Part shown: positions 25,293-33,175 of the stretch, one piece after another
How positions within the stretch are numbered: the first letter of the stretch is position 1
How the letters are laid out: each line of letters opens with the position of its first letter
Source of the DNA: Pseudomonas viridiflava
Lineage (GTDB): Bacteria > Pseudomonadota > Gammaproteobacteria > Pseudomonadales > Pseudomonadaceae
Assembly (NCBI RefSeq): GCF_900590755.1
Contig: NZ_UUOC01000044.1
Location: 124,001-188,000, forward strand
DNA length: 64,000 bases
Direction: 5' to 3'
The notes under the pieces: model-generated
The model's input: only the letters and a program-made list of their open reading frames with translations
Databases searched by the model: none
Told to the model about the DNA's origin: nothing
Translations under genes and position numbers: made by a program

Positions 25293-25950
25293 AGTCACTG
25301 GCGTCTTTCCATTTGACCCAGGCAGCGAGTGTGCTGGGTGCTCTGTCATGGGTTCTGATCCAGGCATACAGGTTTGGGTCAATCCATTTGATCACCTCCG
25401 AGATGTCCCTGTGCAGCTCATGCAGGGGGTGCCACAGCAGCGGTTCGTGGTGGAAGCAACGATTGCGCAGATCCCGTCCCTTATTTAATCGAGTGCGAAT
25501 GTGGTCAGGCTGACGCATCCGCTTGGGACAGGAGTAGAAAACTCGCATTAACGGTTTTGAAAAGCTGATGATGGTTGCCCGGTTGAACAATGACGTCCAG
25601 AAGCCGAAGCTGAGTTCGGCTACGACATTGTCTGGGGTGAGCGGAACGCTTCTGCCGCGTAGCGTTTTTTTCGCCTCTGCAACCTTGCTGTAGAGCCGTT
25701 GTAGATGTGGATTTACACTCGTGCTCCAGTCTTCGTACCAATCATCTCTGCCATATTCCAGAGCCATCTCCTTCTGAATCCCGTTACGCAGAGAGACTTC
25801 GAGAACATGAAAGATTGAGACGAACGACTCGGCAATCTTCATGTTGTGGACATAAGCTTCAGCGGCTCGGACCTCTCTGTTTTTATTGCCTTGAAGGTAT
25901 CGAGACATCCTCGGGGCGGAGAGCTTTGCCTCCAGCGTTTGCCAAACCAT
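25267..25950 (-). CDS. Abi-type HEPN-domain protein (Abi_2-like)
   Basis: The 227-residue protein resembles the Abi_2/AbiD-AbiF family of abortive-infection proteins. Its N-terminal half has the family stretch FVSIFHVLEVSLRNGIQKEM (about 43-62). Near the C-terminus it has the HEPN RNase motif R-x4-H as LRNRCFHHEPL, with Arg162 and His167/168. Family members act in phage exclusion or as toxins, probably by cutting RNA; that is family knowledge, not shown here. The DNA is visibly lower in GC than the flanks. The gene overlaps the neighbouring hydrolase end to end and has no obvious antitoxin partner. A GGAG site lies about 12 bases before ATG 25950. Confidence 0.8.
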   Translation of the reverse strand: MVWQTLEAKLSAPRMSRYLQGNKNREVRAAEAYVHNMKIAESFVSIFHVLEVSLRNGIQKEMALEYGRDDWYEDWSTSVNPHLQRLYSKVAEAKKTLRGRSVPLTPDNVVAELSFGFWTSLFNRATIISFSKPLMRVFYSCPKRMRQPDHIRTRLNKGRDLRNRCFHHEPLLWHPLHELHRDISEVIKWIDPNLYAWIRTHDRAPSTLAAWVKWKDASDSTLDPPSA

Positions 25951-26077
25951 AGCTAACCATGACTCCTTGAGATCAAGCTGGTTGGGCCCATCCTTCCAGC
26001 CAAAACGAAAGGGTACACGGCCAGTTTTTTTCGTTGAAATCAGATTGATTCAAGATATTCAGTTTCGGTCTTTGGGT

Positions 26078-26105
26078 TTGACGGTGTTGGAGGTTGTGGT
26101 AAATT
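26078..26105 (+). promoter_or_regulatory. Sigma-70-type promoter before a short transcript
   Basis: TTGACG, a 16-bp spacer, then TAAATT (26100-26105). Transcription would start near 26112 and reach the terminator at 26172. Confidence 0.55.
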
Positions 26106-26111
26106 CACCCC

Positions 26112-26198
26112 GCTGCCCTAGCAACTCCACTCCCGGGTTACAGAAACGGTGACGAGACTAGGTTATGTTGTGGCCCCGCTTGCGGGGCCTCTTTGTTT
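26112..26198 (+). ncRNA. Candidate small RNA or transcribed leader of hrpB
   Basis: About 87 bases lie between a good promoter-like sequence and a rho-independent terminator, with no convincing open frame. It could be an independent small RNA or an attenuated leader for hrpB, whose ATG is 70 bp further on. I do not recognise a known RNA family. Confidence 0.4.
26172..26198 (+). terminator. Rho-independent terminator upstream of hrpB
   Basis: GGCCCCGC-TT-GCGGGGCC followed by TCTTTGTTT, 71 bp before the hrpB start codon. Confidence 0.75.
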
Positions 26199-26268
26199 CC
26201 GGCGTTTGGTGAGTACGTCAAACAACTCCCCTTTTCCCAGCCTGAGCGCAGGGTCACCGGAAGCCCCC

Positions 26269-28800
26269 ATGATTTCCCTGCCCATCGATGCCGTTTTACC
26301 CAATCTTCGCCAAGCGCTGAACGATCGCCATGAAGCGGTGCTTGAGGCGCCGCCGGGGGCGGGTAAAACCACCCGTGTCCCATTGGCGTTGCTGGAAGAA
26401 ACATGGCTGGCCGGGCAGACCATTCTCATGCTCGAACCCCGGCGATTGGCGGCGCGGGCAGCGGCTGAACGGTTGGCCAGTGAGCTGGGCGAGAAAGTTG
26501 GCGAAACCGTGGGTTATCGCATCCGCCTCGAAAGCAGAGTCGGCCCCAACACCCGAATCGAAGTCGTCACCGAAGGCATTCTGACCCGGCGCTTGCAGGA
26601 CGATCCGGCGCTGGAAGGCGTGGGTTTGCTGATCTTTGATGAATTCCACGAGCGCAGTCTTGATGCCGATCTGGCCTTGGCCCTGAGCCTTAATGGCCGT
26701 GAGTTGTTTCGTGATGACCAGCCCCTGAAGATTCTGCTGATGTCGGCGACGCTGGAGGGCGAGCGGCTTTCCAGTCTGCTCAACGATGCGCCAGTGGTGC
26801 GCAGCGATGGGCGTATGTTCCCGGTGCAGATGCAGTGGGGCAGGCCGTTTCAGCCCGGCGAGTTCATTGAGCCCCGCGTGGTCCAAACCGTGCTGGATGC
26901 GATCAATGATCAAAGCGGCAGCCTGTTGGTTTTTCTGCCGGGACAGGCGGAGATTCGTCGAGTCAATCAGCAACTGGCCGACGCGCTAGGCAGCCGCAGC
27001 GACATTCTGCTGTGCCCGTTGCATGGCGAGCTGGACCTTAACGCCCAGCGCGCCGCCATCGAGCCTGCACCCAAAGGCATTCGCAAAGTCGTGCTGGCCA
27101 CCAACATCGCCGAAACCAGCCTGACCATTGATGGCGTGCGGGTGGTGATTGATGCCGGTCTGGCGCGGGTCCCGCGTTTCGATCCCGGCGGCGGCATGAC
27201 CCGGCTCGACACCCAGCGCATCTCCCGGGCCAGCGCCACTCAGCGTGCCGGGCGAGCGGGGCGGCTGGAACCGGGCGTGTGTTATCGGCTGTGGTCCGAA
27301 GCCCAGCATGAACAACTCGCCGCTTATGGCGCGGCAGAGATTCTTCAGGCCGATCTGGCCGGGCTGGGTCTGCAACTGGCGCGTTGGGGTGTGACGCCTG
27401 CGCAACTGGTGTGGCTCGATGTTCCTCCGGCAGCGGCGTATGCCCAGTCCCAGGATTTGCTCGTGCGGCTCGGCGCATTGAGCCGAGTGCCGGGCGAAGA
27501 CTACAAACTCACCGCCCACGGTCAGGCCATGGCTGAACTCCCCGCTCATCCGCGTATCGCCCATTTGCTGTTGCGCGGTCAGGCGCTGGGGCTGGGCAGT
27601 CTGGCGTGTGACGTGGCGGCCTTGCTGGGCGAACGTGACATTCTGCGTGGTGGCGGTGCGGATCTGCATAGCCGCCTGAGTTTGCTGGAAGGCACCGAGC
27701 GTGCGGCCCGCGGTGCTCAGGGCGGTGTGCAGCGGGCCAGGCAATTATCCCGGCAATATCGTGGCTATCTGCGGGGGGCGGCGACCGAACCGGTCAGCGA
27801 CCCGAGTCACCCGCGGTGGCTGGGCGCTTTGCTGGCCCTGGCTTATCCCGATCGCGTCGCCCAGCAGCGTAAACCCGGTGGCGCGGAATATCGTCTAGCC
27901 AATGGTCGGGCAGCACTGTTTGCTGAGGTCGATGCGCTGATGAAGCAGCCTTGGCTGGTGATTGCCGATTTGGGTAGTCGTCAAGGCCAGCGCGAAGAGC
28001 GTATCTATCTGGCGGCTGAGTTTGATCCGGCGCTGTTCGATTCGGTGCTGGCCGAGCAAGTGACTCAGCTTGATCAACTGGACTGGGACGAGCGCGAAGG
28101 CGTGTTTCGTGCCGAGCGCCAGCGCAAGGTGGGTGAGTTGATCCTGAGTCGCGAGCCGCTGACCGGGCTGGACGAATCCGCTAAAGGTCAGGCGCTGCTG
28201 GCACTGGTGCGGCGCAAAGGTCTGGAACTGCTGCCGTGGACTCCTGAACTGCGCCAGTGGCAGGCCCGGGTCGGCTTGTTACGCACTCTGGATTTGCAGC
28301 AAAAAGACAGCAGCGAATGGCCGGATGTCAGCAATGCCGGGCTCCTGGATCGCCTGGAAAACTGGCTGCTGCCGTATCTGGGCAAGGTCTCCCGGCTCAG
28401 CCATTTCAGCAATCTGGATTTGTCCTCGATCCTGCATAATCTGCTGCCCTGGCCGCTGCCGCAGCGGCTGGACGAGCTGGCACCGCATCACTTGAGCGTG
28501 CCGTCCGGTTCGTCTGTGCGGCTTGATTACAGCGAGTACCCGCCGATTCTCGCGGTGCGCCTGCAAGAGCTGTTCGGCCTGGCCGATACCCCGCGCATCG
28601 CCAATGGCCGACAGATCGTCAAACTGCACCTGCTATCTCCCGCACGCCGCCCGGTGCAGGTGACCCAGGATTTGGCCAACTTCTGGCGCAGCACCTATGC
28701 CGAGGTGAAGAAGGATTTGAAAGGGCGCTATCCGAAGCATTACTGGCCGGATGATCCGCTGATCGCCGAGCCGACGGCGCGGATCAAGCCGAGGAAGTGA
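26269..28800 (+). CDS. hrpB: ATP-dependent RNA helicase HrpB
   Basis: The 843-residue DExH helicase has Walker A EAPPGAGKTTRVPLALL, motif II DEFHERS, motif III MSATLEG, motif V ATNIAETSLTIDGVRVVID and motif VI QRAGRAGRLEPG. An HA2/winged-helix region and the HrpB-specific C-terminal domain follow (TYAEVKKDLKGRYPKHYWPDDPL). HrpB is a non-essential helicase of unclear RNA target in gamma-proteobacteria. The start is ATG 26269 (MISLPIDAVLPNLRQAL), which matches homologues; the upstream open frame covers the terminator and is not coding. Confidence 0.96.
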   Translation: MISLPIDAVLPNLRQALNDRHEAVLEAPPGAGKTTRVPLALLEETWLAGQTILMLEPRRLAARAAAERLASELGEKVGETVGYRIRLESRVGPNTRIEVVTEGILTRRLQDDPALEGVGLLIFDEFHERSLDADLALALSLNGRELFRDDQPLKILLMSATLEGERLSSLLNDAPVVRSDGRMFPVQMQWGRPFQPGEFIEPRVVQTVLDAINDQSGSLLVFLPGQAEIRRVNQQLADALGSRSDILLCPLHGELDLNAQRAAIEPAPKGIRKVVLATNIAETSLTIDGVRVVIDAGLARVPRFDPGGGMTRLDTQRISRASATQRAGRAGRLEPGVCYRLWSEAQHEQLAAYGAAEILQADLAGLGLQLARWGVTPAQLVWLDVPPAAAYAQSQDLLVRLGALSRVPGEDYKLTAHGQAMAELPAHPRIAHLLLRGQALGLGSLACDVAALLGERDILRGGGADLHSRLSLLEGTERAARGAQGGVQRARQLSRQYRGYLRGAATEPVSDPSHPRWLGALLALAYPDRVAQQRKPGGAEYRLANGRAALFAEVDALMKQPWLVIADLGSRQGQREERIYLAAEFDPALFDSVLAEQVTQLDQLDWDEREGVFRAERQRKVGELILSREPLTGLDESAKGQALLALVRRKGLELLPWTPELRQWQARVGLLRTLDLQQKDSSEWPDVSNAGLLDRLENWLLPYLGKVSRLSHFSNLDLSSILHNLLPWPLPQRLDELAPHHLSVPSGSSVRLDYSEYPPILAVRLQELFGLADTPRIANGRQIVKLHLLSPARRPVQVTQDLANFWRSTYAEVKKDLKGRYPKHYWPDDPLIAEPTARIKPRK

Positions 28801-28854
28801 TGGGCCATGGTGTCTCTGTGGGAGATTCTGTGTTGGCCTGCAATGCACTTCCTA

Positions 28855-28959
28855 GTGGGACCGGCCGGGCGGCGTTCCGCTTTAGCCGGGAAGGCTGCAT
28901 TTCAGGCGATCAATTTCGGGCGGGTGTACTGGCCTCTTCCCGGCTAAAGCCGGTCCCAC
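28855..28959. repeat. REPIN, family A, with a 15-bp insertion in one arm
   Basis: The right arm is standard (CCGGCTAAAGCCGGTCCCAC). The left arm reads GTGGGACCGG, then an extra CCGGGCGGCGTTCCG, then CTTTAGCCGGGAAGG. Confidence 0.9.
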
Positions 28960-29005
28960 ATGAAAACGCTCCAACAGGGTCAGAGTTCTCTGGGCGAAAG
29001 AGTTT

Positions 29006-30088
29006 CTACGGCAAAACCGGCAACAAAAACCGCCCAATCACTGGCAGGTGCGGAGAAATCAGCCGCGTGTCTTCCTGACGAACACTGGCGCTCACACGTT
29101 TGATTCGCGGGCTGTGGAGCAGGTAGTCCACCGTCCGGTCAGGGCCGCTGAGGCGTGGGTCGTTGGGGAAATAGGTCAGCCATTTTGCGCGATCAATGCC
29201 GCCCACTTCGGTGTTGTTGGGGATCATCGGGTATTTGTCCCACAGCACATGCAGCGCACTGTCCGCCTGGTACGCCCCTCGTTGTTCTGCTGGCAGGCGC
29301 TGATATTGGCCCAACGGCAACAGGTTGAAATCACCACCTATCAACCACGGCGTGCCGCTGGCTTCAAAGGTGTCGAGTAGCTTGCTGGTCACCTGAACCT
29401 GCCGCTGCTGGGCGTCGTCGCGCTCGCTGAAGGTATCCAGATGGGTGTTGATCAACGCCAGATGCCCACCGTCACGCATGGGCAGATAGCTCACCAACAA
29501 GGCGCGTTTGGGCTGGAACTGACGGCTGATGATATTGGCGCTGCGAACCGGCAGTTGAATGCGTTCGGCGCGGTCAATGTTGTAGCGGCTGAGGGTCGCC
29601 AGCTTCATGCCGACGCTACCGGCGATGCGCGGGTGCGGGACGAAGTCGGCTTTCCAGTAAAAGGCCTGCGAACTGCACGGGTAAAGGTCGGTGATGCGCT
29701 CTTGCAGCAGTGCCAGTTGATTGTGGTAGTCGGTGTTCTTCGCGCCGTCGTTCACCTCTTGTAGCAGGACAATATCCGGCTGTTCATCGCGAATCACCCG
29801 CGCCACTTCGTCCAGGTTATAGGCAACGTCTTCAGGCGTCGGCCGATCATCCGTGCCGCTGCCATCGGCCATGTCATACCAGAACACATAGCGCTTGCCG
29901 GCCAGATACTGAACATTCCAGGTCATGACCTTTAGCGCTTGCCCCGGCACCAGCAGGGGCGCGGGTGAGTTGCAGGTCACGAGCATCTCTTCCCGAGGGG
30001 CAGGGCGCCAGGTCAGGGTGTAGATCAGGCCGAGCAACAGCCCGGCCAGCAAGACAAGAATCAGGATGAAACGGGTCAAGCGGTTCAT
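29006..30088 (-). CDS. Endonuclease/exonuclease/phosphatase family protein
   Basis: The 360-residue protein begins with one membrane anchor (FILILVLLAGLLLGLIYTL, about 7-25). The rest is an EEP domain: MTWNVQYLAGK (metal-binding Asn), DIVLLQEVND (metal-binding Glu), INTHLDTFSERD (catalytic His/Asp region), GGDFNLLPLG (GDFN motif) and a final VDYLLHSPRIKR. The family includes DNases, phosphodiesterases and sphingomyelinases; with an N-terminal anchor the domain probably faces the periplasm. The substrate is not determinable from sequence. It is followed upstream by a YciC-like gene on the same strand. Confidence 0.85.
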   Translation of the reverse strand: MNRLTRFILILVLLAGLLLGLIYTLTWRPAPREEMLVTCNSPAPLLVPGQALKVMTWNVQYLAGKRYVFWYDMADGSGTDDRPTPEDVAYNLDEVARVIRDEQPDIVLLQEVNDGAKNTDYHNQLALLQERITDLYPCSSQAFYWKADFVPHPRIAGSVGMKLATLSRYNIDRAERIQLPVRSANIISRQFQPKRALLVSYLPMRDGGHLALINTHLDTFSERDDAQQRQVQVTSKLLDTFEASGTPWLIGGDFNLLPLGQYQRLPAEQRGAYQADSALHVLWDKYPMIPNNTEVGGIDRAKWLTYFPNDPRLSGPDRTVDYLLHSPRIKRVSASVRQEDTRLISPHLPVIGRFLLPVLP

Positions 30089-30156
30089 CGGCTCGGCTTA
30101 GAACGCAGGGCGTTCAGTCAAAGATATGTGACAGGAGCATAGCCCACAGCTCGCAA

Positions 30157-30816
30157 TTACTCCGGCTGGGCAGGCTCGTTGATCAACATGAAAAGGCGGA
30201 ACATCACCACGCTGGTGAACAGTTGCAGGAAGCTGCTGGCGGTGTCGATCAGGAAGCTTACCCCAACGTTTTGTGGGTCCAGCAGATAGACCGCGACGCC
30301 TTCCAGCAGGGACAGCGGGATATAGATGCACAGCACACAGGCCAGAATGCGCACGAAATGCCCGTTAGTCATCGCAAAGCTGCCACGCATGGCGTTCAGC
30401 GGCGTCAGGCCGCGCAGGACCAGCAGGTATTCCGAGAACACCAGTTTGACCATCACCCAGATGCCGGGAATGAAGAACAGTGACAGGCCGAACATGATCA
30501 GCAACGTGCTCAGGGCAGACATCACCGCGAACGTCGGCCACATGCGCAGCGCCATGGCCAACAGGTTGCGGGCTGCGGGCTGTTCGCCTCGGCTGCGGGC
30601 ATCAAGAAACAGAATCAGGGCGCCGGTGTACAGCGGGTAGAACAACAGGCCGACCAGCAACTCATACGCCGATGATGCATTGCCCGGCAGCGCGTTGCTC
30701 AATACCTGTTTGGCCAGGGCTTCGAGGATCACCAGCGGCAGGCACAGCGTCAGAATGCTCGCCAGATTGCGTCGAAAAAAGTACAGCGAGTCGGTAAGAA
30801 TAGTCAGCGGGTTCAT
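30157..30816 (-). CDS. yciC: YciC family (UPF0259) inner-membrane protein
   Basis: The 219-residue protein has about six membrane helices and the YciC pattern TDSLYFFRRNLASILTLCLPL at the N-terminus, GALILFLDARSRGE in the middle and PGIWVMVKLVFSEYLLVLRGLTPLNAMRGS. The family is conserved in gamma-proteobacteria with no defined role beyond membrane integrity. It lies 68 bp upstream of the EEP gene on the same strand. The start MNPLTILTDSLYFF is family-like. Confidence 0.85.
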   Translation of the reverse strand: MNPLTILTDSLYFFRRNLASILTLCLPLVILEALAKQVLSNALPGNASSAYELLVGLLFYPLYTGALILFLDARSRGEQPAARNLLAMALRMWPTFAVMSALSTLLIMFGLSLFFIPGIWVMVKLVFSEYLLVLRGLTPLNAMRGSFAMTNGHFVRILACVLCIYIPLSLLEGVAVYLLDPQNVGVSFLIDTASSFLQLFTSVVMFRLFMLINEPAQPE

Positions 30817-30995
30817 GAGAAAAAGTCGCAGGAAAAAAGCAGGCGGTCACTTTAGCTGGCTAACCAGACACGGGCCAGAGCCTTCTTAACATTTGCGACA
30901 GGCCATTGAAACGCCCTGGATCAGCCCCATTACCATGCTTGTGCCTGGCAACTGTGCCCGGCAAAGATATTTAACGGCAATCTAACGAGGTCGCC

Positions 30996-31769
30996 ATGAA
31001 CAGCGAAGAGCAAACCCTGATCGATGGTCTTTTCACCAAACTGAAAAGTGCCGAAACCGCTTCCGCGCCGCGTGACAGCGGGGCTGAAGCCAGGATCAAG
31101 GAGCATCTCACCGGACAACCGGCCGCGCCGTATTACATGGCGCAGGCGATTCTGGTGCAGGAAGCGGCGGTCAATCAGCTCGCTCAGCAGCTAAAAGAGC
31201 GCGACGAGCAGATTCAGAAACTCCAGGCCGAGTTGCAGCAGGCCAAAACCCAGCCTTCCTCCGCTCCTGCGCAAGGCGGCGGCGGGTTCCTGTCGAGCAT
31301 TTTCGGCGGTGGCGGCTCCCGTGAGCCGCAAGCGCAACCTCAGCAGTCTTTTTCCCAGCCACGCCCGGCCAGCCCTCCATCGGGTGGTGGCTGGCGCGAT
31401 GCCGGTCCTTCCAGCCCGCCGCCTTATAACGCGCCGCAGGGCGGTAACTACGCCGCGCCGCAGCAGCCGGCCCCACGGGGCGGCGGTTTCATGAGCGGTG
31501 CGCTGCAAACCGCAGCCGGTGTGGCCGGTGGCGTGATGTTGGCGCAAGGGCTGAGCAGCATGTTCGGCCATCACAACCAGCCTGAGGAAGTGGTTGAAGT
31601 GATCAAGGAAGAACCCGCCCAGGTCGCTGATCACGGCAACACTGACACCGGCGGCTGGAACGATGGCCAGGAACAGGTCACCAGCAATGATTCCTACGAC
31701 AACAGTCAAGGCGGTGGCTGGGACGACGGTGGCGGTTTTGATGGTGGGGATGATGATTCGTTTGTTTGA
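30996..31769 (+). CDS. DUF2076 family protein
   Basis: The 257-residue protein has the DUF2076 N-terminus (MNSEEQTLIDGLFTKLKSAE and APYYMAQAILVQEAAVNQL). A predicted coiled coil (QQLKERDEQIQKLQAELQQA, about 66-85) follows, then a Pro/Gly/Gln-rich low-complexity linker and a Gly-rich hydrophobic stretch (ALQTAAGVAGGVMLAQGL). The tail is acidic and rich in Asp and Gly. The family is of unknown function, often annotated as a periplasmic or membrane-associated protein, but no signal peptide is seen. Its ATG follows AACGAGGTCGCC. Confidence 0.85.
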   Translation: MNSEEQTLIDGLFTKLKSAETASAPRDSGAEARIKEHLTGQPAAPYYMAQAILVQEAAVNQLAQQLKERDEQIQKLQAELQQAKTQPSSAPAQGGGGFLSSIFGGGGSREPQAQPQQSFSQPRPASPPSGGGWRDAGPSSPPPYNAPQGGNYAAPQQPAPRGGGFMSGALQTAAGVAGGVMLAQGLSSMFGHHNQPEEVVEVIKEEPAQVADHGNTDTGGWNDGQEQVTSNDSYDNSQGGGWDDGGGFDGGDDDSFV

Positions 31770-31806
31770 TTGAATCCCGCTGAAGTTCGGGGTGCACCGA
31801 CATCTT

Positions 31807-31896
31807 GTGGGACCGGCTTTAGCCGGGAAGGGGCCGGTACATCCAATGCATTCGTTGCGTCAGGAATGCAGCCTTCCCGGCTAAAGCCGGTCCCAC
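31807..31896. repeat. REPIN, family A, inverted relative to the others
   Basis: Arms GTGGGACCGGCTTTAGCCGG and CCGGCTAAAGCCGGTCCCAC as usual. The asymmetric loop reads GGCCGGTACATCC first and AGGAATGCAGCC last, the reverse complement of the loop order in the five other family-A elements. Confidence 0.9.
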
Positions 31897-31984
31897 GACC
31901 TATCCATTCGTGCAGCGGCACCGCCGTGTCATAACTGGCATACTGAGCGCCGATTCATTCTGAATCGCGTCTTGAGGAGTTCCG

Positions 31985-32461
31985 GTGAAGAAAATCGCGG
32001 TGTTCGCCGATGTACAGAACCTCTATTACACCGTCCGCCAGGCCCATGGTTGCCACTTCAACTATGCCGCGCTCTGGGCTGACATCAGCAAGCGCGGGCA
32101 GATTGTCGAGGCCTATGCCTACGCCATCGACCGTGGCGACAGCAAACAGCAGCAATTCCAGCAGATCCTGCGCAACCTGGGTTTCACCGTGAAACTCAAA
32201 CCGTACATCCAGCGCAGCGATGGCTCGGCCAAAGGCGACTGGGATGTGGGCATCACCATCGATATCATGGACGTCGCGCCGCACGTGGATGAAGTGGTCC
32301 TGGCTTCCGGCGATGGCGATTTCGATCTGTTGCTCGAACGCATCATCAGCAAACATGGCGTCGAAGCGGTGGCCTACGGCGTACCGGGTCTGACCGCCAA
32401 TTCGTTGATCCGCGCCGCCAGCCGTTATGTGCCCATTGAAGGCGCGTTGCTTTTACGTTGA
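31985..32461 (+). CDS. NYN domain protein (LabA/DUF88-like putative RNase)
   Basis: The 158-residue protein is a single PIN-like NYN domain. The acidic residues expected to bind metal are in VFADVQNLYYTVR (Asp9, Asn12), KGDWDVGITIDIMD and LASGDGDFDLLLERI. The start is GTG at 31985, preceded by GAGGAG. NYN proteins are usually RNases or RNA-binding; LabA-like members have been tied to regulation and RNA decay. A DEDDh exonuclease gene starts 19 bp after its stop, so the two are probably co-transcribed. Confidence 0.88.
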   Translation: MKKIAVFADVQNLYYTVRQAHGCHFNYAALWADISKRGQIVEAYAYAIDRGDSKQQQFQQILRNLGFTVKLKPYIQRSDGSAKGDWDVGITIDIMDVAPHVDEVVLASGDGDFDLLLERIISKHGVEAVAYGVPGLTANSLIRAASRYVPIEGALLLR

Positions 32462-32480
32462 TTTATGAAGGGTTCAGGAA

Positions 32481-33095
32481 GTGTTGGAACGTGTAGCTGT
32501 CATCGACTTTGAAACCACTGGTATCTCCCCCAACCAGGGTTGCCGCGCCACGGAAATCGCCGTGGTGATCATGGAGCAGGGGCGCATCGTTGATCGCTAT
32601 CAAAGCCTGATGAACGCCGGTGTACGCATTCCAGGCTTCATCGAGGCGCTGACCGGCATCAGCAACAGCATGATTCGCACGGCACCATCTGCCGAGCGGG
32701 TCATGGATGATGTGGCCAACTTCGTCGGCACTATTCCGCTGGTCGCGCACAACGCCTCGTTTGACCAGAAATTCTGGGACTACGAACTGTCCCTGATCGA
32801 GCGCAGCCGTCAGCAAAGCTTTGCCTGTTCGATGCTGTTGGCCCGACGCCTGATGCCCGGCGCGCCCAACCACAAGCTCGGCACCCTGACCAGCTACGCC
32901 CGCCTGCCCAACACCGGCAAGGCTCACCGGGCCATGGCCGATGCCGAGATGGCGGCCAACCTCACCGCGCACTTGACCAACGAATTGCGCCAGACCCATG
33001 GCATCGCCGGGATCTCTCACCAGTTGCTCTGCACCCTGCAAAAAGTCCCGGCGGCGAAAATCAGCGAAGCCCTCAAGCGCCAGCGCGGTTTCTAA
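32481..33095 (+). CDS. DEDDh 3'-5' exonuclease (DnaQ-like)
   Basis: The 204-residue exonuclease domain shows Exo I VAVIDFETTG (Asp, Glu), Exo II VAHNASFDQKFW (Asp) and Exo III HRAMADAEMAA (His, Asp). That is the full DEDDh catalytic set found in DnaQ, RNase T and related enzymes. It is a stand-alone domain, not a polymerase fusion, so it may trim DNA or RNA. The start is GTG 32481, or possibly TTG 32484; GAAGGG 8 bases upstream supports the former. It follows the NYN gene closely. Confidence 0.88.
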   Translation: MLERVAVIDFETTGISPNQGCRATEIAVVIMEQGRIVDRYQSLMNAGVRIPGFIEALTGISNSMIRTAPSAERVMDDVANFVGTIPLVAHNASFDQKFWDYELSLIERSRQQSFACSMLLARRLMPGAPNHKLGTLTSYARLPNTGKAHRAMADAEMAANLTAHLTNELRQTHGIAGISHQLLCTLQKVPAAKISEALKRQRGF

Positions 33096-33175
33096 TCCCG
33101 CCGCTTTGCTCTGACTTGATGGGCGTGGACAGGGTAAACTCCGCGCCTTGCGTTGATTTTCCCTACGGTACTCCC

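Larger units (their letters stand above)
25951..26268. other. Intergenic region Abi-type gene / hrpB
   Basis: This 318-bp gap, AT-richer than average on its left side, separates the divergent Abi-type gene and hrpB. Its right half holds a promoter-like sequence and a terminator, annotated separately. Confidence 0.6.

Noticed and set aside
26149..26268. N-terminal 40-residue extension of hrpB
   Set aside because: It would be translated through the terminator hairpin; homologues begin at MISLPIDAVLP (ATG 26269).
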